The translations under genes were made by a program, and so were the position numbers. From NCBI RefSeq assembly GCF_002993285.1, contig NZ_CP027433.1, positions 3,844,001 to 3,908,000 of the forward strand: a stretch of 64,000 nucleotides of DNA, given 5' to 3'. Below are positions 17,777-26,804 of the stretch, in pieces; within the stretch, counting starts at the first letter, position 1, and every line of letters starts with the position of its first letter. The notes below the pieces were generated by a model. The model was not told where the DNA came from. It ran no database searches and saw only the letters and a list, made by a program, of their open reading frames with translations. This DNA comes from Gordonia iterans. GTDB taxonomy: Bacteria > Actinomycetota > Actinomycetes > Mycobacteriales > Mycobacteriaceae.

Positions 17777-18298
17777 TCAGTTCGGCGAGAGAGTCGCCGG
17801 GTCCGCAGGCGGCGCCGGTTCGGGAGTAGACGACGTCCCGTCCGGCGCAGCCGCGCCGACCGTCGCGTGCGCGGCGTTCTCGTGCCGGAAGGAGTCGTAG
17901 ATCTCCAGCAGCATCTGTTTCTGACGCTCGTTGATCGAGGTGTCCACCAGGAGCGCATCGCGTACCGGGCTGGCCGGACGCTCCTCCAGGATGCCGGCGC
18001 GGACGTAGAGCACCTCCGCCGACACCCGGAGCCCCTTGGCGATCTGAGCGAGTACGTCGGCGGACGGCTTGCGCAGGCCTCGCTCGATCTGCGACAGGTA
18101 CGGGTTGCTCACTCCGGCCCGCTCGGCGAGCTGACGAAGCGAGACTTGAGCCGCCATCCGCTGGGTGCGGATGAACCCGCCGATGTCTTGCGCCAGATCC
18201 TGGGCAGCGGTGGCGACGGTGTCGACCGCCGTAGCGTCCGGAGCATCCTCCGACACCGACGGAACCGCCTCGACCTGGTCGTTCTTCTTGTCGCTCAC
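17777..18298 (-). CDS. XRE-family regulator (Rv0474-like)
   Basis: This 173-aa protein has an acidic N-terminus, a Cro/C1 helix-turn-helix at ~42-95 (VSLRQLAERAGVSNPYLSQI, then GLRKPSADVLAQIAKGL) and a disordered Pro/Ala tail. The GTG at 18298 has a strong AGGAAGG ribosome-binding site 7 nt upstream. Its gene order relative to hbhA matches M. tuberculosis Rv0474-Rv0475. Its promoter holds a pair of TGCWARC repeats also present before hbhA, suggesting autoregulation and control of hbhA. Confidence 0.9.
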   Translation of the reverse strand: MSDKKNDQVEAVPSVSEDAPDATAVDTVATAAQDLAQDIGGFIRTQRMAAQVSLRQLAERAGVSNPYLSQIERGLRKPSADVLAQIAKGLRVSAEVLYVRAGILEERPASPVRDALLVDTSINERQKQMLLEIYDSFRHENAAHATVGAAAPDGTSSTPEPAPPADPATLSPN

Positions 18299-18335
18299 CG
18301 CAGCCTTCCTCTCGTCGTCCAGTATCCCGAACGGG

Positions 18336-18352
18336 TGCTAGCAAGTGCAAGC
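18336..18352. promoter_or_regulatory. TGCWARC iteron pair upstream of XRE gene
   Basis: TGCTAGC (18336-18342) and TGCAAGC (18346-18352) are direct repeats one helical turn apart, 38 bp upstream of the XRE start. The same heptamer at the same spacing occurs in the hbhA promoter. Candidate operator of the XRE protein. Confidence 0.55.
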
Positions 18353-18399
18353 GCACGGGAAGGAACGAACCGGACGACACGCCCACGGCTGGCGTGTAC

Positions 18400-19710
18400 T
18401 CAATGGAACAGCAGCACCGACACCGTGTAGATCACCAGGCCGGCAAGCGAACCCACCACGGTGCCGTTGATCCGGATGAACTGGAGATCGCGCCCCACCT
18501 GGAGCTCGATCTTGCGGCTGGTGTCCTCCGCGTCCCAGCTGCGGACGGTGTCGGTGATCACCGAGATGATCTCAGCCGAATAGTTCGCGGCGACGTGTCG
18601 CGCGGCCCGCGCGATCCACCCGTTCATCTTCTCCTGGAGCGCCCGGTCGTCGCGGATCGCCGCGGCGGTCCGGGTGACCGCTCCGGCCAGCGACACACGC
18701 AGGGTCGAATGGGGATCGTCGAGCATCTGCTCGATCACGCCCTTGGCTGCCTGCCAGGCGGTCGACGCGGCCCCGGTCACCTCGTCGCGGCCGAGCAGCT
18801 CGGTCTTGATCTCCTCGAATCGCGCGATCATGTCGTCGTCGTGCTGCAGGTCGTGGGCGAACTGACGCACGAAGTCGTCCAGCGCGAGCCGCAGGTCGTG
18901 CTGCGGGTCGGCGCGGACCTTATAGGTGAACTCGGTCAGCTCGCGGTAAATCTTGTCGCCGACCAGGTTGTTGACGAACTTGGGCGCCCACGAGGGCGCA
19001 TCCTGATCGATGACGCGGTCGATCAGCGGCTGACTGCCCAGCGCCCACTCGTGGGCGCGGTCGCAGAGCAACTGGATCACGGGCGCCAGCCGGTCCTCGT
19101 CGACCAGCTGCTCCAGGATCCGTCCGGCGGGCGGCGCCCACAACGGTTCGGCGGCCCATTTCATCGCCGCCTGGATGAAGTTCTCGATGTCTTCGTCGCG
19201 CAGCATCTCGGCTACCAGCCCGATCGCCCGCGAGGCCTCCGCGTTGACCCTGTCCGCGTGCGCCGGATCGGCCAGCCAGGTGGAGATCCGCCGCGGCAGA
19301 TCCACCGACAGCGCACGTTCCTCGATCACTTCCGGGGTCATGAAGTTCTCTTCGATGAATCCGCCGAGCTGCTCACCGATCTCGTCCTTCTTGCGTGGGA
19401 TCAGCGCCGTGTGCGGGATCGGGAGACCGAGAGGACGCTTGAACAACGCCGTCACGGCGAACCAGTCGGCGAGCGCACCGACCATGCCGGCCTCCGAGGC
19501 GGCGCGCACGTAGCCGACCCACGCCGCCACGTCCGGCCCGTCCCGATGCTCGAGCCAGCGGGTGAACAGGTAGATGATCCCGGCCAGAAAGAGCAGTGAC
19601 AGTGCCAGCAGCTTCATTCTGCGCAGATTGCGCAGGCGGGCGGCGTCGGGTTCGGCCAGGCCGGTCGGCACGTTCGGCGCAGGCGGTGGCGCGGGCAGAC
19701 TCGTCATCAT
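18400..19710 (-). CDS. DUF445 membrane protein
   Basis: This 436-aa protein has an N-terminal transmembrane helix (~33-50; LLALSLLFLAGIIYLFTRWL), a long helical DUF445 domain with ADWFAVTALFKRPLGLPIPH and IPRKKDEIGEQLGGFIEENF, and a C-terminal helix (SLAGLVIYTVSVLLF). The family resembles YjiN/YheB membrane proteins and is present near hbhA in mycobacteria (Rv0473). Two adjacent ATGs (19710, 19707) are possible. Function unknown. Confidence 0.88.
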   Translation of the reverse strand: MMTSLPAPPPAPNVPTGLAEPDAARLRNLRRMKLLALSLLFLAGIIYLFTRWLEHRDGPDVAAWVGYVRAASEAGMVGALADWFAVTALFKRPLGLPIPHTALIPRKKDEIGEQLGGFIEENFMTPEVIEERALSVDLPRRISTWLADPAHADRVNAEASRAIGLVAEMLRDEDIENFIQAAMKWAAEPLWAPPAGRILEQLVDEDRLAPVIQLLCDRAHEWALGSQPLIDRVIDQDAPSWAPKFVNNLVGDKIYRELTEFTYKVRADPQHDLRLALDDFVRQFAHDLQHDDDMIARFEEIKTELLGRDEVTGAASTAWQAAKGVIEQMLDDPHSTLRVSLAGAVTRTAAAIRDDRALQEKMNGWIARAARHVAANYSAEIISVITDTVRSWDAEDTSRKIELQVGRDLQFIRINGTVVGSLAGLVIYTVSVLLFH

Positions 19711-19781
19711 CTCATCAGTGTCGCCCAGAATCGATCGGGCCCGCCGAGACACGCCCGGTCGAGGATGCGCGGCCCGATGCG

Positions 19782-19818
19782 CTCCGGCCCCGCACCTCGT
19801 GGAGGTGCGGGGCCGGAG
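19782..19818 (-). terminator. Hairpin terminator downstream of hbhA
   Basis: A perfect 17-bp inverted repeat (CTCCGGCCCCGCACCTC and its complement) with a 3-nt loop lies 26 bp past the hbhA stop codon. It has no T-run. Confidence 0.85.
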
Positions 19819-19843
19819 ACAGGTGTGCGCTAAGCGCGTCGGC

Positions 19844-20620
19844 TCACTTGGCCGACTTCGGCGCGGCCTTGCGGGCCGGGGCGGCCTTGCGCTGGGTCGC
19901 AGTCTTGACCGGAGCCTTCCGCTGGGTGGGCGCCTTCGCAGCCGGCTTGGCCGGAGCCTCGGCGGCAGCGATGCGCTTGGCGGGCGACGACTTGGCGGTC
20001 CGCGCCTTGGCCTCGACGGTGCCGGCGGCGCCGTCGATCTTCTTGGCGGCGGTCCGGGCCTCGGCCTTGACCTTGTTGCCGGCCTCTTCGATCTCGACGG
20101 CGGCGTCCTCGACCTTGTCGGCGGCCAGGCCGGCCAGCGAGGCGGCACGCTCGCCGACGACGCGAGTCTGGTGCGACACGGCGCCGATGGCCTCTTCGGT
20201 CTTGTCGACGGCCTCGTTGTACACCTTGCCCACGCGCTCCAGGTTCTCCTGGACCACCGGCTGAGTGCGCAGACGCTCCACCGCGCCCTCGCCGCGCTCG
20301 GCGAGCTTGTTGTAGAAGTCGGTGGCGCGCTCGGTGTACGGTGCGACGACCTTGGTCAGCTCGTCCTTGTTCAGCTTGGTGCGCAGTTCCTCGACGTTGC
20401 CCTTGAGCTCGTCGACGGTCAGCTTGGCCTTGATCTCCTCGACGCTCACGTCGGAGGGCAGCTCAGCCAGGCGAGTGCGGGTCTCGGCCAGACGGGTCTG
20501 GGCGCTCCCGGCGCGGGTCTTGAGCCGGTCGAGGGCGTCCTTGGCCTCCTGGACGACGACGTCACCGGCGCCGACGACGGCGTAGACGGGGGTCGGGAGG
20601 GTGCGTTCGGTGGTGCTCAT
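19844..20620 (-). CDS. hbhA: Heparin-binding hemagglutinin-like adhesin
   Basis: This 258-aa protein has a short hydrophobic start (TPVYAVVGAGDVVVQEAKDA), a long coiled coil (~20-190), and a C-terminal Lys/Ala/Pro-rich tail (PAKPAAKAPTQRKAPVKTAT and similar) like the heparin-binding, methylated tail of mycobacterial HbhA. HbhA is surface-associated and binds sulfated glycans; it is also linked to intracytosolic lipid inclusions in some mycolata. The ATG at 20620 has AAGGAG 6 nt upstream. The promoter carries three TGCWARC repeats. Confidence 0.9.
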   Translation of the reverse strand: MSTTERTLPTPVYAVVGAGDVVVQEAKDALDRLKTRAGSAQTRLAETRTRLAELPSDVSVEEIKAKLTVDELKGNVEELRTKLNKDELTKVVAPYTERATDFYNKLAERGEGAVERLRTQPVVQENLERVGKVYNEAVDKTEEAIGAVSHQTRVVGERAASLAGLAADKVEDAAVEIEEAGNKVKAEARTAAKKIDGAAGTVEAKARTAKSSPAKRIAAAEAPAKPAAKAPTQRKAPVKTATQRKAAPARKAAPKSAK

Positions 20621-20712
20621 GGCAACTCCTTGGTTTCGATCCGCGCTCTCACCTGTGGGGCGCCACAGTCCGTGGATCTGAGGTTTCTGACGTCTCCAAG
20701 TATGCGCCAAAG

Positions 20713-20740
20713 TGCTAACAATTGCTAGCGTTGTGCTAGC
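20713..20740. promoter_or_regulatory. TGCWARC iterons upstream of hbhA
   Basis: TGCTAAC (20713-20719), TGCTAGC (20723-20729) and TGCTAGC (20734-20740) are spaced 10 and 11 bp apart, on one face of the helix, about 95 bp upstream of the hbhA start. They match the pair upstream of the nearby XRE regulator. Confidence 0.6.
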
Positions 20741-20873
20741 AGTTGTGAACTATTTCACCCCCGCGTAACGTTCGACAACCTGCCGTTTCGGATCTCGAAC
20801 CGTCCGCGGGCGCTGGCCGGCAAGTGCTTGCTCCTGCAATCACCACGCGCGAATCCCTTGTGCGAGAGGGACG

Positions 20874-21758
20874 TCACCGACGCGCGGGCGACGGCTCGTA
20901 GCGGTAGAAGCCCCGACCGGACTTCTTGCCCAACCGACCGTCCTCGATCATCTGCAGCAGCAGCGGCGGCGGCGCGTAGAACGGCTCGGCGAACTCCTCG
21001 TACATGCCGTCGGCGATCGCCTTGACGGTGTCGAGGCCGACCAGATCGGCGAGTTTGAGCGGCCCCATCGGATGCGTACAGCCGAGCATCATCGCCTTGT
21101 CGATGTCTTCGACGGTGGAGAATCCGCTCTCGACCATCCGGATGCCCGAGAGCAGGTAGGGCACCAAGAGCGCGTTGACGACGAACCCGGACCGGTCGGC
21201 GGACTTGACCACCTGCTTGCCGAGGACGTCGTGCGCGAAGGCCGCGGCGCGCGCGGAGACCGCGTCACTCGTCGCCGGCGTCACGACCAACTCGACCAGG
21301 GGCAGCACCGGCACCGGATTGAAGAAGTGCAGCCCGATCACCCGCGAGGCGCGCTGCGTCGCACCGGCGAGCGCCATGATCGGGATCGACGAGGTGTTGG
21401 ACGCGAGCACCGCCTCCTGATCGGCGAGCACCGCGTCGAGTTCGGCGAAGATCGCGCACTTGACAGACTGGTCCTCGACGACGGCCTCGACCACAAGCTC
21501 GCGATCGGCGAAGTCGGACAGACGCCCGGTGAAGCTCAGCCGCGCCGCGGCCTGCTCGCGCTCGCGCGCGGTCAGCTTGCCCGACGACACCCCTCGGTCG
21601 AGCGACTGCAGAATCCGTGCCCGACCGGCCGCCGCCCGTTCGCGTGTGGGCTCGCACAGGAGCACCTGAGCCCCGGCGCGCGCACAGACTTCGGCGATCC
21701 CCGCCCCCATCTGCCCTGCGCCGACGATCCCGACCCGCGAGATCCTGCCGCTAGCCAT
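20874..21758 (-). CDS. fadB2: 3-hydroxybutyryl-CoA dehydrogenase
   Basis: This 294-aa NAD-dependent dehydrogenase has the Rossmann motif GIVGAGQMGAGIAEV at ~10-24, the ASNTSSIPIMALA segment, catalytic His in GLHFFNPVPVLPLVE, and C-terminal LADLVGLDTVKAIAD and GRLGKKSGRGFY. It oxidises 3-hydroxyacyl-CoA in beta-oxidation or butyrate/PHB metabolism. AGGAGAG six bases before the ATG at 21758 fixes the start. It follows aceA on the same strand with a terminator between, as in the M. tuberculosis icl-fadB2 pair. Confidence 0.93.
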   Translation of the reverse strand: MASGRISRVGIVGAGQMGAGIAEVCARAGAQVLLCEPTRERAAAGRARILQSLDRGVSSGKLTAREREQAAARLSFTGRLSDFADRELVVEAVVEDQSVKCAIFAELDAVLADQEAVLASNTSSIPIMALAGATQRASRVIGLHFFNPVPVLPLVELVVTPATSDAVSARAAAFAHDVLGKQVVKSADRSGFVVNALLVPYLLSGIRMVESGFSTVEDIDKAMMLGCTHPMGPLKLADLVGLDTVKAIADGMYEEFAEPFYAPPPLLLQMIEDGRLGKKSGRGFYRYEPSPARR

Positions 21759-21818
21759 TCGCACTCTCCTGAACGTCCGATTCACCCGGCCGACCGGAAC
21801 ATCTCCGGGCCGAGAGAC

Positions 21819-21868
21819 GACGATCCCGGGGCGGCGAGATTCTTCTCGCTCCCGGCCCCGGGATCGTC
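21819..21868 (-). terminator. Terminator downstream of aceA
   Basis: Perfect 14-bp arms GACGATCCCGGGGC (21819-21832) and GCCCCGGGATCGTC (21855-21868), with an additional inner GCGAG/CTCGC stem. It lies 33 bp after the aceA stop and would limit read-through into fadB2. Confidence 0.8.
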
Positions 21869-21900
21869 ATGCGTCTACCTCGTGAGGAGGAAGCTGGTTC

Positions 21901-23196
21901 CTAGTGGAACTGGCCCTCTTCGGTCGAGCCCTTCAGGGCAGCGGTCGAGGTGTTCGGGTCGACGGTGGTGGCGACCTTGTCGAAGTAACCGGCACCGACC
22001 TCGCGCTGGTGCTTGATGGCGGTGAAGCCGCGCTCCTCGGCAGCCTTGAACTCGCGCTCCTGCAGGTCGACGAAGGCGGTCATGCCGTTGCGGGCGTAGC
22101 CGTAGGCCAGGTCGAACATGCCGTAGTTGAGCGAGTGGAAGCCCGCCAGGGTGATGAACTGGAACTTGAAGCCCATCGCGCCCAGCTCGCGCTGGAACTT
22201 CGCGATGGTGTCGTCGTCCAGGTGCGCCTTCCAGTTGAAGGACGGGCTGCAGTTGTAGGCCAGCAGCTGATCCGGGAAGTCCGCCTTGACCGACTCGGCG
22301 AAGTGCTTGGCGACCTCGAGGTCCGGCACGCCGGTCTCCATCCAGATCAGGTCCGCGTAGGGGGCGTAAGCCTTGGCGCGGGCGATGCAGGGCTCGACGC
22401 CGTTCTTGATGCCGTAGAAGCCCTCGCTGGTGCGGGTGCCGTCCAGGAAGGGACGGTCACGCTCGTCGACATCCGAGGTCAGCAGCGTGGCGGCCTCGGC
22501 GTCGGTGCGGGCGATGACGACGGTGGGCACGTTCGCCACGTCGGCGGCCAGGCGCGCCGAGGTCAGGGTGCGGATGTGCTGCTGGGTCGGGATCAGCACC
22601 TTGCCACCGAGGTGTCCGCACTTCTTCTCCGAAGCGAGCTGGTCCTCCCAGTGCGAGCCGGCGACGCCTGCGGCGATCATGGCCTTCTGGAGCTCGTAGA
22701 CGTTCAGGGCGCCACCGAAGCCGGCCTCACCGTCGGCGACGATCGGCACCAGCCAGTTGTCGACCGACTTGTCGTCCTCGATGCGGGCGATCTCGTCGGC
22801 GCGCAGCAGGGCGTTGTTGATCCGGCGGACGACCTGCGGGACCGAGTTGGCCGGGTACAGCGACTGGTCCGGGTAGGTGTGACCCGAGAGGTTCGCGTCA
22901 CCGGCGACCTGCCAGCCGGACAGGTAGATGGCCTTCAGGCCGGCGCGCACCTGCTGCACGGCCATGTTGCCGGTCAGGGCGCCCAGCGCGTTGATGTAGC
23001 TGTCGTCCTTCTTGCTGACGGCGTCCCAGAGGATCTCAGCGCCACGACGAGCGAGGGTCTGCTCCTCGACGACGGTGCCCTGGAGCTCGGCGACCTGCTC
23101 GGCGGTGTAGTCGCGGGTGATGCCGGCCCAGCGCGGGTTGGTGTCCCAGTCCTGCTGGATCTCCGCGGCGGTACGGGGCTGTCCGACGTTGCTCAT
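21901..23196 (-). CDS. aceA: Isocitrate lyase
   Basis: This 431-aa enzyme cleaves isocitrate to glyoxylate and succinate, the first step of the glyoxylate shunt needed on acetate and fatty acids. The catalytic [14 protein letters not shown] motif is at ~190, with the substrate-binding SPSFNWKAH near 315 and the C-terminal lid region intact. It is the short, mycobacterial Icl1 type. Its 350-bp upstream region contains RamB-like TTGCAAA elements, and ramB itself lies just beyond. Confidence 0.97.
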   Translation of the reverse strand: MSNVGQPRTAAEIQQDWDTNPRWAGITRDYTAEQVAELQGTVVEEQTLARRGAEILWDAVSKKDDSYINALGALTGNMAVQQVRAGLKAIYLSGWQVAGDANLSGHTYPDQSLYPANSVPQVVRRINNALLRADEIARIEDDKSVDNWLVPIVADGEAGFGGALNVYELQKAMIAAGVAGSHWEDQLASEKKCGHLGGKVLIPTQQHIRTLTSARLAADVANVPTVVIARTDAEAATLLTSDVDERDRPFLDGTRTSEGFYGIKNGVEPCIARAKAYAPYADLIWMETGVPDLEVAKHFAESVKADFPDQLLAYNCSPSFNWKAHLDDDTIAKFQRELGAMGFKFQFITLAGFHSLNYGMFDLAYGYARNGMTAFVDLQEREFKAAEERGFTAIKHQREVGAGYFDKVATTVDPNTSTAALKGSTEEGQFH

Positions 23197-23548
23197 AAGC
23201 CTTCGCTTTCTATTCCACTACCCGTGGGCAGTTGGTTACCAATGTCCGGGGCCCCCATGTTGCGAATCTGGGAAGACCTCGAGGCAGTGCCTGCAGCCAC
23301 TGTGCCACAAGGTAAACATGCAGGTCCAGCCCCATCTAGCTGCAAAGCGGGTCCAGATTCCACGCCAGAATTGCAAATCTTGTAAATTTACTGACGTGGC
23401 CCAGCTTCGCAAGATCGCCAAAAAGTACGTGCGTACTGGGAAAATGCAAAACCCGCGAGTAACCTGCTGCGCACCGAGCTTCGCGCCCCGCCCCGTCCGC
23501 GGCGGGGCGCGGCTGCGCGGCGAGTGGGCGACATCACACCCGCGGGGG
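23197..23548. promoter_or_regulatory. aceA promoter region with RamB-like elements
   Basis: These 352 bp between aceA and the lipoprotein gene have no coding sequence I can support. TGCAAA elements occur at 23341, 23372 and 23445; the second, read on the minus strand as AGATTTGCAAT, is nearest to the RamB consensus AACTTTGCAAA. A perfect palindrome AGTACG-TG-CGTACT lies at 23424-23437. The region is more AT-rich than its surroundings. Confidence 0.5.
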
Positions 23549-24292
23549 TCAGCGAGCCGCCCGATCAGTCGCCTCGTCGACCAGCGTGAGGAACTGACTC
23601 TCGTCCATGGGCGGTTCGATCGTCCCGGGCGTCCCGTCGTGCGCCCCGCTGTTCGCCGACACCACACTGAGCTGCATCGTGACGATCTCCCCGCGCGGGC
23701 GACGCACCAGCACGGTGGCGACGAGCGCGCTGCGGACCCGGACCTTGCCGTCCACCAGCGTGGTGACGGAGTCCTGCCGTACCACCAGCGCCTGTTCGGC
23801 GGCCGCGGAGACCGGCGGCGGCAGTTCGCGGGTGGAGGTGACGATCCGGGCGCCGGCAAGCGTGCCCCGCGTCGGTTCTGCGGTCACCACTCGGCACGGC
23901 CCGGTGGAGGCCCGCCGGTCGGCGTCGACGTCTCGCCGCACCGTCGTCACCAGCTCGGACAGCGTCGCGGCCGGCGACGAGGCCACCAGCAGCGCGGTGT
24001 TACCGGCGGTCAGACCCGGACTGAAGGCCTCGTCCGCGGTCGGTCTGCACTCGGCCGGCGTGAACTCGACGGTCTTCGCCTGCTCCAGCGTCCGGCGGTT
24101 GCCGCCGATCAGTTCACCGACGTCGGCCGGCATCACCTGGAAACCGTCAGGCACGTCTTCCGATCCGATCACGAGCGCGGACAGCGGCTCCGGGGTGGCC
24201 TCGCCGTCGCTGCACGCGGTCACGGTCAGCCCGACCACGGATGCGGCGAGCACCGCGACAGAGCGGATTCGGCACGAAGTAGAGAACGACAC
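23549..24292 (-). CDS. Putative lipoprotein (sensor-domain-like)
   Basis: The GTG at 24292 gives 247 aa with a lipoprotein signal peptide ending at a TVTAC lipobox (~residue 26). The mature part is a soluble domain with two cysteines (FTPAECRPT; GPCRVVTA), as in secreted mycobacterial sensor-domain lipoproteins. The start is 38 bp from the divergent ramB start; longer in-frame starts would overlap ramB and spoil the signal peptide. Function unknown. Confidence 0.78.
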   Translation of the reverse strand: MSFSTSCRIRSVAVLAASVVGLTVTACSDGEATPEPLSALVIGSEDVPDGFQVMPADVGELIGGNRRTLEQAKTVEFTPAECRPTADEAFSPGLTAGNTALLVASSPAATLSELVTTVRRDVDADRRASTGPCRVVTAEPTRGTLAGARIVTSTRELPPPVSAAAEQALVVRQDSVTTLVDGKVRVRSALVATVLVRRPRGEIVTMQLSVVSANSGAHDGTPGTIEPPMDESQFLTLVDEATDRAAR

Positions 24293-24330
24293 GCGGTCAC
24301 CGTACCGACCGCACACCGAGAGGACCGGCG

Positions 24331-25755
24331 ATGAGCAAGACCTACGTGGGTTCACGACTGCGCAGTCTGCGCGCCGAACGCGGGCTGTCTCAGCAGGAGA
24401 TGGCGCGCGGGCTGGGCATCTCGGCGTCGTACCTGAACCAGATGGAGCACGATTCGCGGCCGCTGACCGCCTCCGTTCTGGCCAAGATCAGCGAGGTCTT
24501 CGGGATCGACATCGCGTTCTTCGACCCGCACGACGACATCCGGCTGATCGCCGAACTGCGCGAGGCACTGCTCGACGACGACCTCGGCGCCGACCCGGCC
24601 GCCGCCGACCCCGCGGAGATCAGTGCGATGGTCAGTCGGCATCGCACGGTCTCCGAGGCGATGGTCGACCTGCACCGCCGATACCGACTGGTGTCCGAGC
24701 AGCTGGCCTCGGCCACCTCCGGACGCCACGAATCCGGCCGCCGCGGCACCATCAGCGCACCGCACGAGGAGGTGCGCAACTACTTCTACGATCGCCGCAA
24801 CTACATCCACGAGCTCGACGTCGCCGCCGAGGAGCTCACCTCGCGAATGCGGATGCACTCGGTCGACATCCGCACCGGCCTCACCGACCGCCTCGAAGAG
24901 CTGCACGGCGTCCGCATCAACCGGCGCGTCGACCTGGGCGACGACGTGCTGCACCGCTTCGACCGGAAATCGCGGCGGCTCGACTTCGCGGCCGCTCTGT
25001 CACCGGGCCAGCGCACCTTCCGGATCGCCGCCGAGCTCGCCTACCTGGAGTTCGGCGACTTGATCGACCAGCTGGCCGACGAGGGGAGCTTCACCACCGA
25101 CGACGCCCTCGCGCTGGCGCGGCACGGGCTGGCGAACTACTTCGCCGCCGCGGCGATCCTCCCCTACGCCCAGTTCCACGGCGCCGCCGAGGACTACCGG
25201 TACGACATCGAACGGCTCTCGGCGTTCTACTCGGTGTCGTACGAGACGGTCTGCCACCGGCTCTCGACGCTGCAGCGACCGAACCTGCGCGGAGTCCCGT
25301 GGACCTTCGTCCGCATCGACCGGGCGGGGAACATGTCGAAACGCCAGAGCGCCACCAGCTTCCACTTCTCCGCGAGCGGCGGCACCTGCCCGCTGTGGAA
25401 CGTGTACGAGACCTTCGGATCTCCCGGGAAGATCCTCACGCAGATCGCCGAGATGCCCGACGGCCGCGAGTACTTCTGGATCTCCCGGACCGTCGAGCGC
25501 CGGGCGGCGCGGTACGGGCAGTCGCCCAAGACGTTCGCGATCGGGATGGGCTGCGAGCTGCGGCACGCGAGCCGGGTGATCTACTCCGACGGCCTCGAGC
25601 TCGGTCCGCAGGCCGCCGTGACGCCGATCGGCGCCGGCTGCCGCGTCTGCGACCGCCCCAACTGCGCGCAGCGCGCCTTCCCGCCGCTGGGCACCAGCGT
25701 GACGATCGACGAGCACCGCAGCACCGTCTCCCCGTACATGAGTATCGATACCTGA
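24331..25755 (+). CDS. ramB: RamB-type acetate metabolism regulator
   Basis: This 474-aa protein has an XRE HTH (~5-62; LSQQEMARGLGISASYLNQM), an ImmA/IrrE-type central domain (~150-300; ELAYLEFGDLIDQLADEGSF) and a C-terminal short-chain fatty acyl regulator domain with the cysteine pattern GCRVCDRPNCAQRAFPP near 445. RamB controls glyoxylate-cycle and acetate genes in corynebacteria and mycobacteria; adjacency to aceA supports the assignment. GAGAGGA precedes the ATG. Confidence 0.92.
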   Translation: MSKTYVGSRLRSLRAERGLSQQEMARGLGISASYLNQMEHDSRPLTASVLAKISEVFGIDIAFFDPHDDIRLIAELREALLDDDLGADPAAADPAEISAMVSRHRTVSEAMVDLHRRYRLVSEQLASATSGRHESGRRGTISAPHEEVRNYFYDRRNYIHELDVAAEELTSRMRMHSVDIRTGLTDRLEELHGVRINRRVDLGDDVLHRFDRKSRRLDFAAALSPGQRTFRIAAELAYLEFGDLIDQLADEGSFTTDDALALARHGLANYFAAAAILPYAQFHGAAEDYRYDIERLSAFYSVSYETVCHRLSTLQRPNLRGVPWTFVRIDRAGNMSKRQSATSFHFSASGGTCPLWNVYETFGSPGKILTQIAEMPDGREYFWISRTVERRAARYGQSPKTFAIGMGCELRHASRVIYSDGLELGPQAAVTPIGAGCRVCDRPNCAQRAFPPLGTSVTIDEHRSTVSPYMSIDT

Positions 25756-25779
25756 CCCCTCGCCCGTCGAGCCGGTGAG

Positions 25780-26126
25780 AACCCCTCGCCGTTGAACCGA
25801 CGACAAACCCCACGACCGTTGAGCCGATCAGAAAGCGCACCGCACGTTGAGGCGGCGAGAACCCCTCGCCCGTTGAACCGACGATAGATCCCACGACCGT
25901 TGAGCCGATCAGAAAGCGCACCGCACGTTGAGGCGGCGAGAACCCCTCGCCCGTTGAACCGACGACAGATCCCACGACCGTTGAGCCGATCAGAAAGCGC
26001 ACCGCACGTTGAGGCGGCGAGAACCCCTCGCCCGTTGAGCCGACGACAGATCCCACGACCGTTGAGCCGATCAGAAAGCGCACCGCACGTTGAGGCGGCG
26101 AGAACCCCTCGCCCGTTGAGCCGGCG
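25780..26126. repeat. 81-bp minisatellite downstream of ramB
   Basis: Four near-identical tandem units (25780-25859, 25860-25940, 25941-26021, 26022-26102; the first is 80 bp) plus part of a fifth. Each contains two CGTTGAGCCG-like cores of the dispersed repeat. The length keeps several frames open on both strands, producing apparent repeat proteins of 27-residue units with no start signals or homology I recognise. The remainder up to 26255 holds another repeat core and the promoter of the next gene. Confidence 0.92.
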
Positions 26127-26255
26127 AGGAACGCAGTGACGAGCCGAGTCGAAACGACCCCGCCCGCAGCATCGGCGCCCGACTCACACCGGCCGGCACA
26201 CACGCCGGCCCGCGGTCGACGTGACGCGGCTCACCGGTCGGCTACCTTCGAAGTC

Positions 26256-26804
26256 ATGAGCACACCACGCGTCTCACCCGGCCACCTGCGCGAGCTGGGT
26301 CCGATCAACTGGGTCATCGTCCGCGCGATGTCGCTGGCGACCGGTACCGACAACGCCCACATCTTCGCCACCCTGGGCCGCAGCAAGGGCCTGTTCCGCG
26401 GCTGGCTCCACTATTCGAGCCGGATGATGCCGTTCGGCGAACTCTCCCGCCGGGAGACCGAGATGGTGATCATCCGCGTCGCCCATCTGCGCGGCTGCGA
26501 CTACGAGCTCGACCACCACCGGCGACTCGGCGCCAAAGCCGGCATCGACGGTGCGATGTTCGGCCGGATCCTGGAGGGCCCGGACGCCGGCTGGGGAGAT
26601 CGCGAAGCGGCCCTGCTGCGCGCCACCGACGAACTTGTCACCGACCGCGACATCAGCGACGACACGTGGTCAGCGCTCCGCAGGCACCTGACCGAACGCA
26701 AGGCGATCGCGCTGGTGCTGCTGGTGGGCCAGTACGACATGCTCGCGACCACCATCGGCACCCTGCGGATCGAGCGCGACGAGTTCTCCGACGGTGCGCG
26801 ATGA
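26256..26804 (+). CDS. Carboxymuconolactone decarboxylase-family protein
   Basis: This 182-aa protein has the CMD/AhpD-like helical core with ELSRRETEMVIIRVAHLRGC and CDYELDHHRRLGAKAG. AhpD peroxidases use a CxxC pair; here only one cysteine is present, followed by a His pair, so a peroxidase role is doubtful. An equivalent (Rv0464c) lies next to ramB in M. tuberculosis. Its stop overlaps the next gene's start (ATGA). Confidence 0.85.
   Translation: MSTPRVSPGHLRELGPINWVIVRAMSLATGTDNAHIFATLGRSKGLFRGWLHYSSRMMPFGELSRRETEMVIIRVAHLRGCDYELDHHRRLGAKAGIDGAMFGRILEGPDAGWGDREAALLRATDELVTDRDISDDTWSALRRHLTERKAIALVLLVGQYDMLATTIGTLRIERDEFSDGAR

Noticed and set aside
21904..23385. Long plus-strand reading frame opposite isocitrate lyase
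   Set aside because: It is a shadow of the high-GC codon pattern of aceA; the translated sequence has no recognisable domain.
25780..26126. CRISPR array
   Set aside because: The 81-bp units are contiguous and identical, with no variable spacers and no cas genes nearby.
25436..26203. Minus-strand repeat protein with 27-residue units
   Set aside because: Its open frame is a by-product of the 81-bp repeat length; the rest overlaps ramB antisense, and there is no start signal.
26256..26804. AhpD alkylhydroperoxidase
   Set aside because: Only a single cysteine is present where AhpD needs a CxxC pair.
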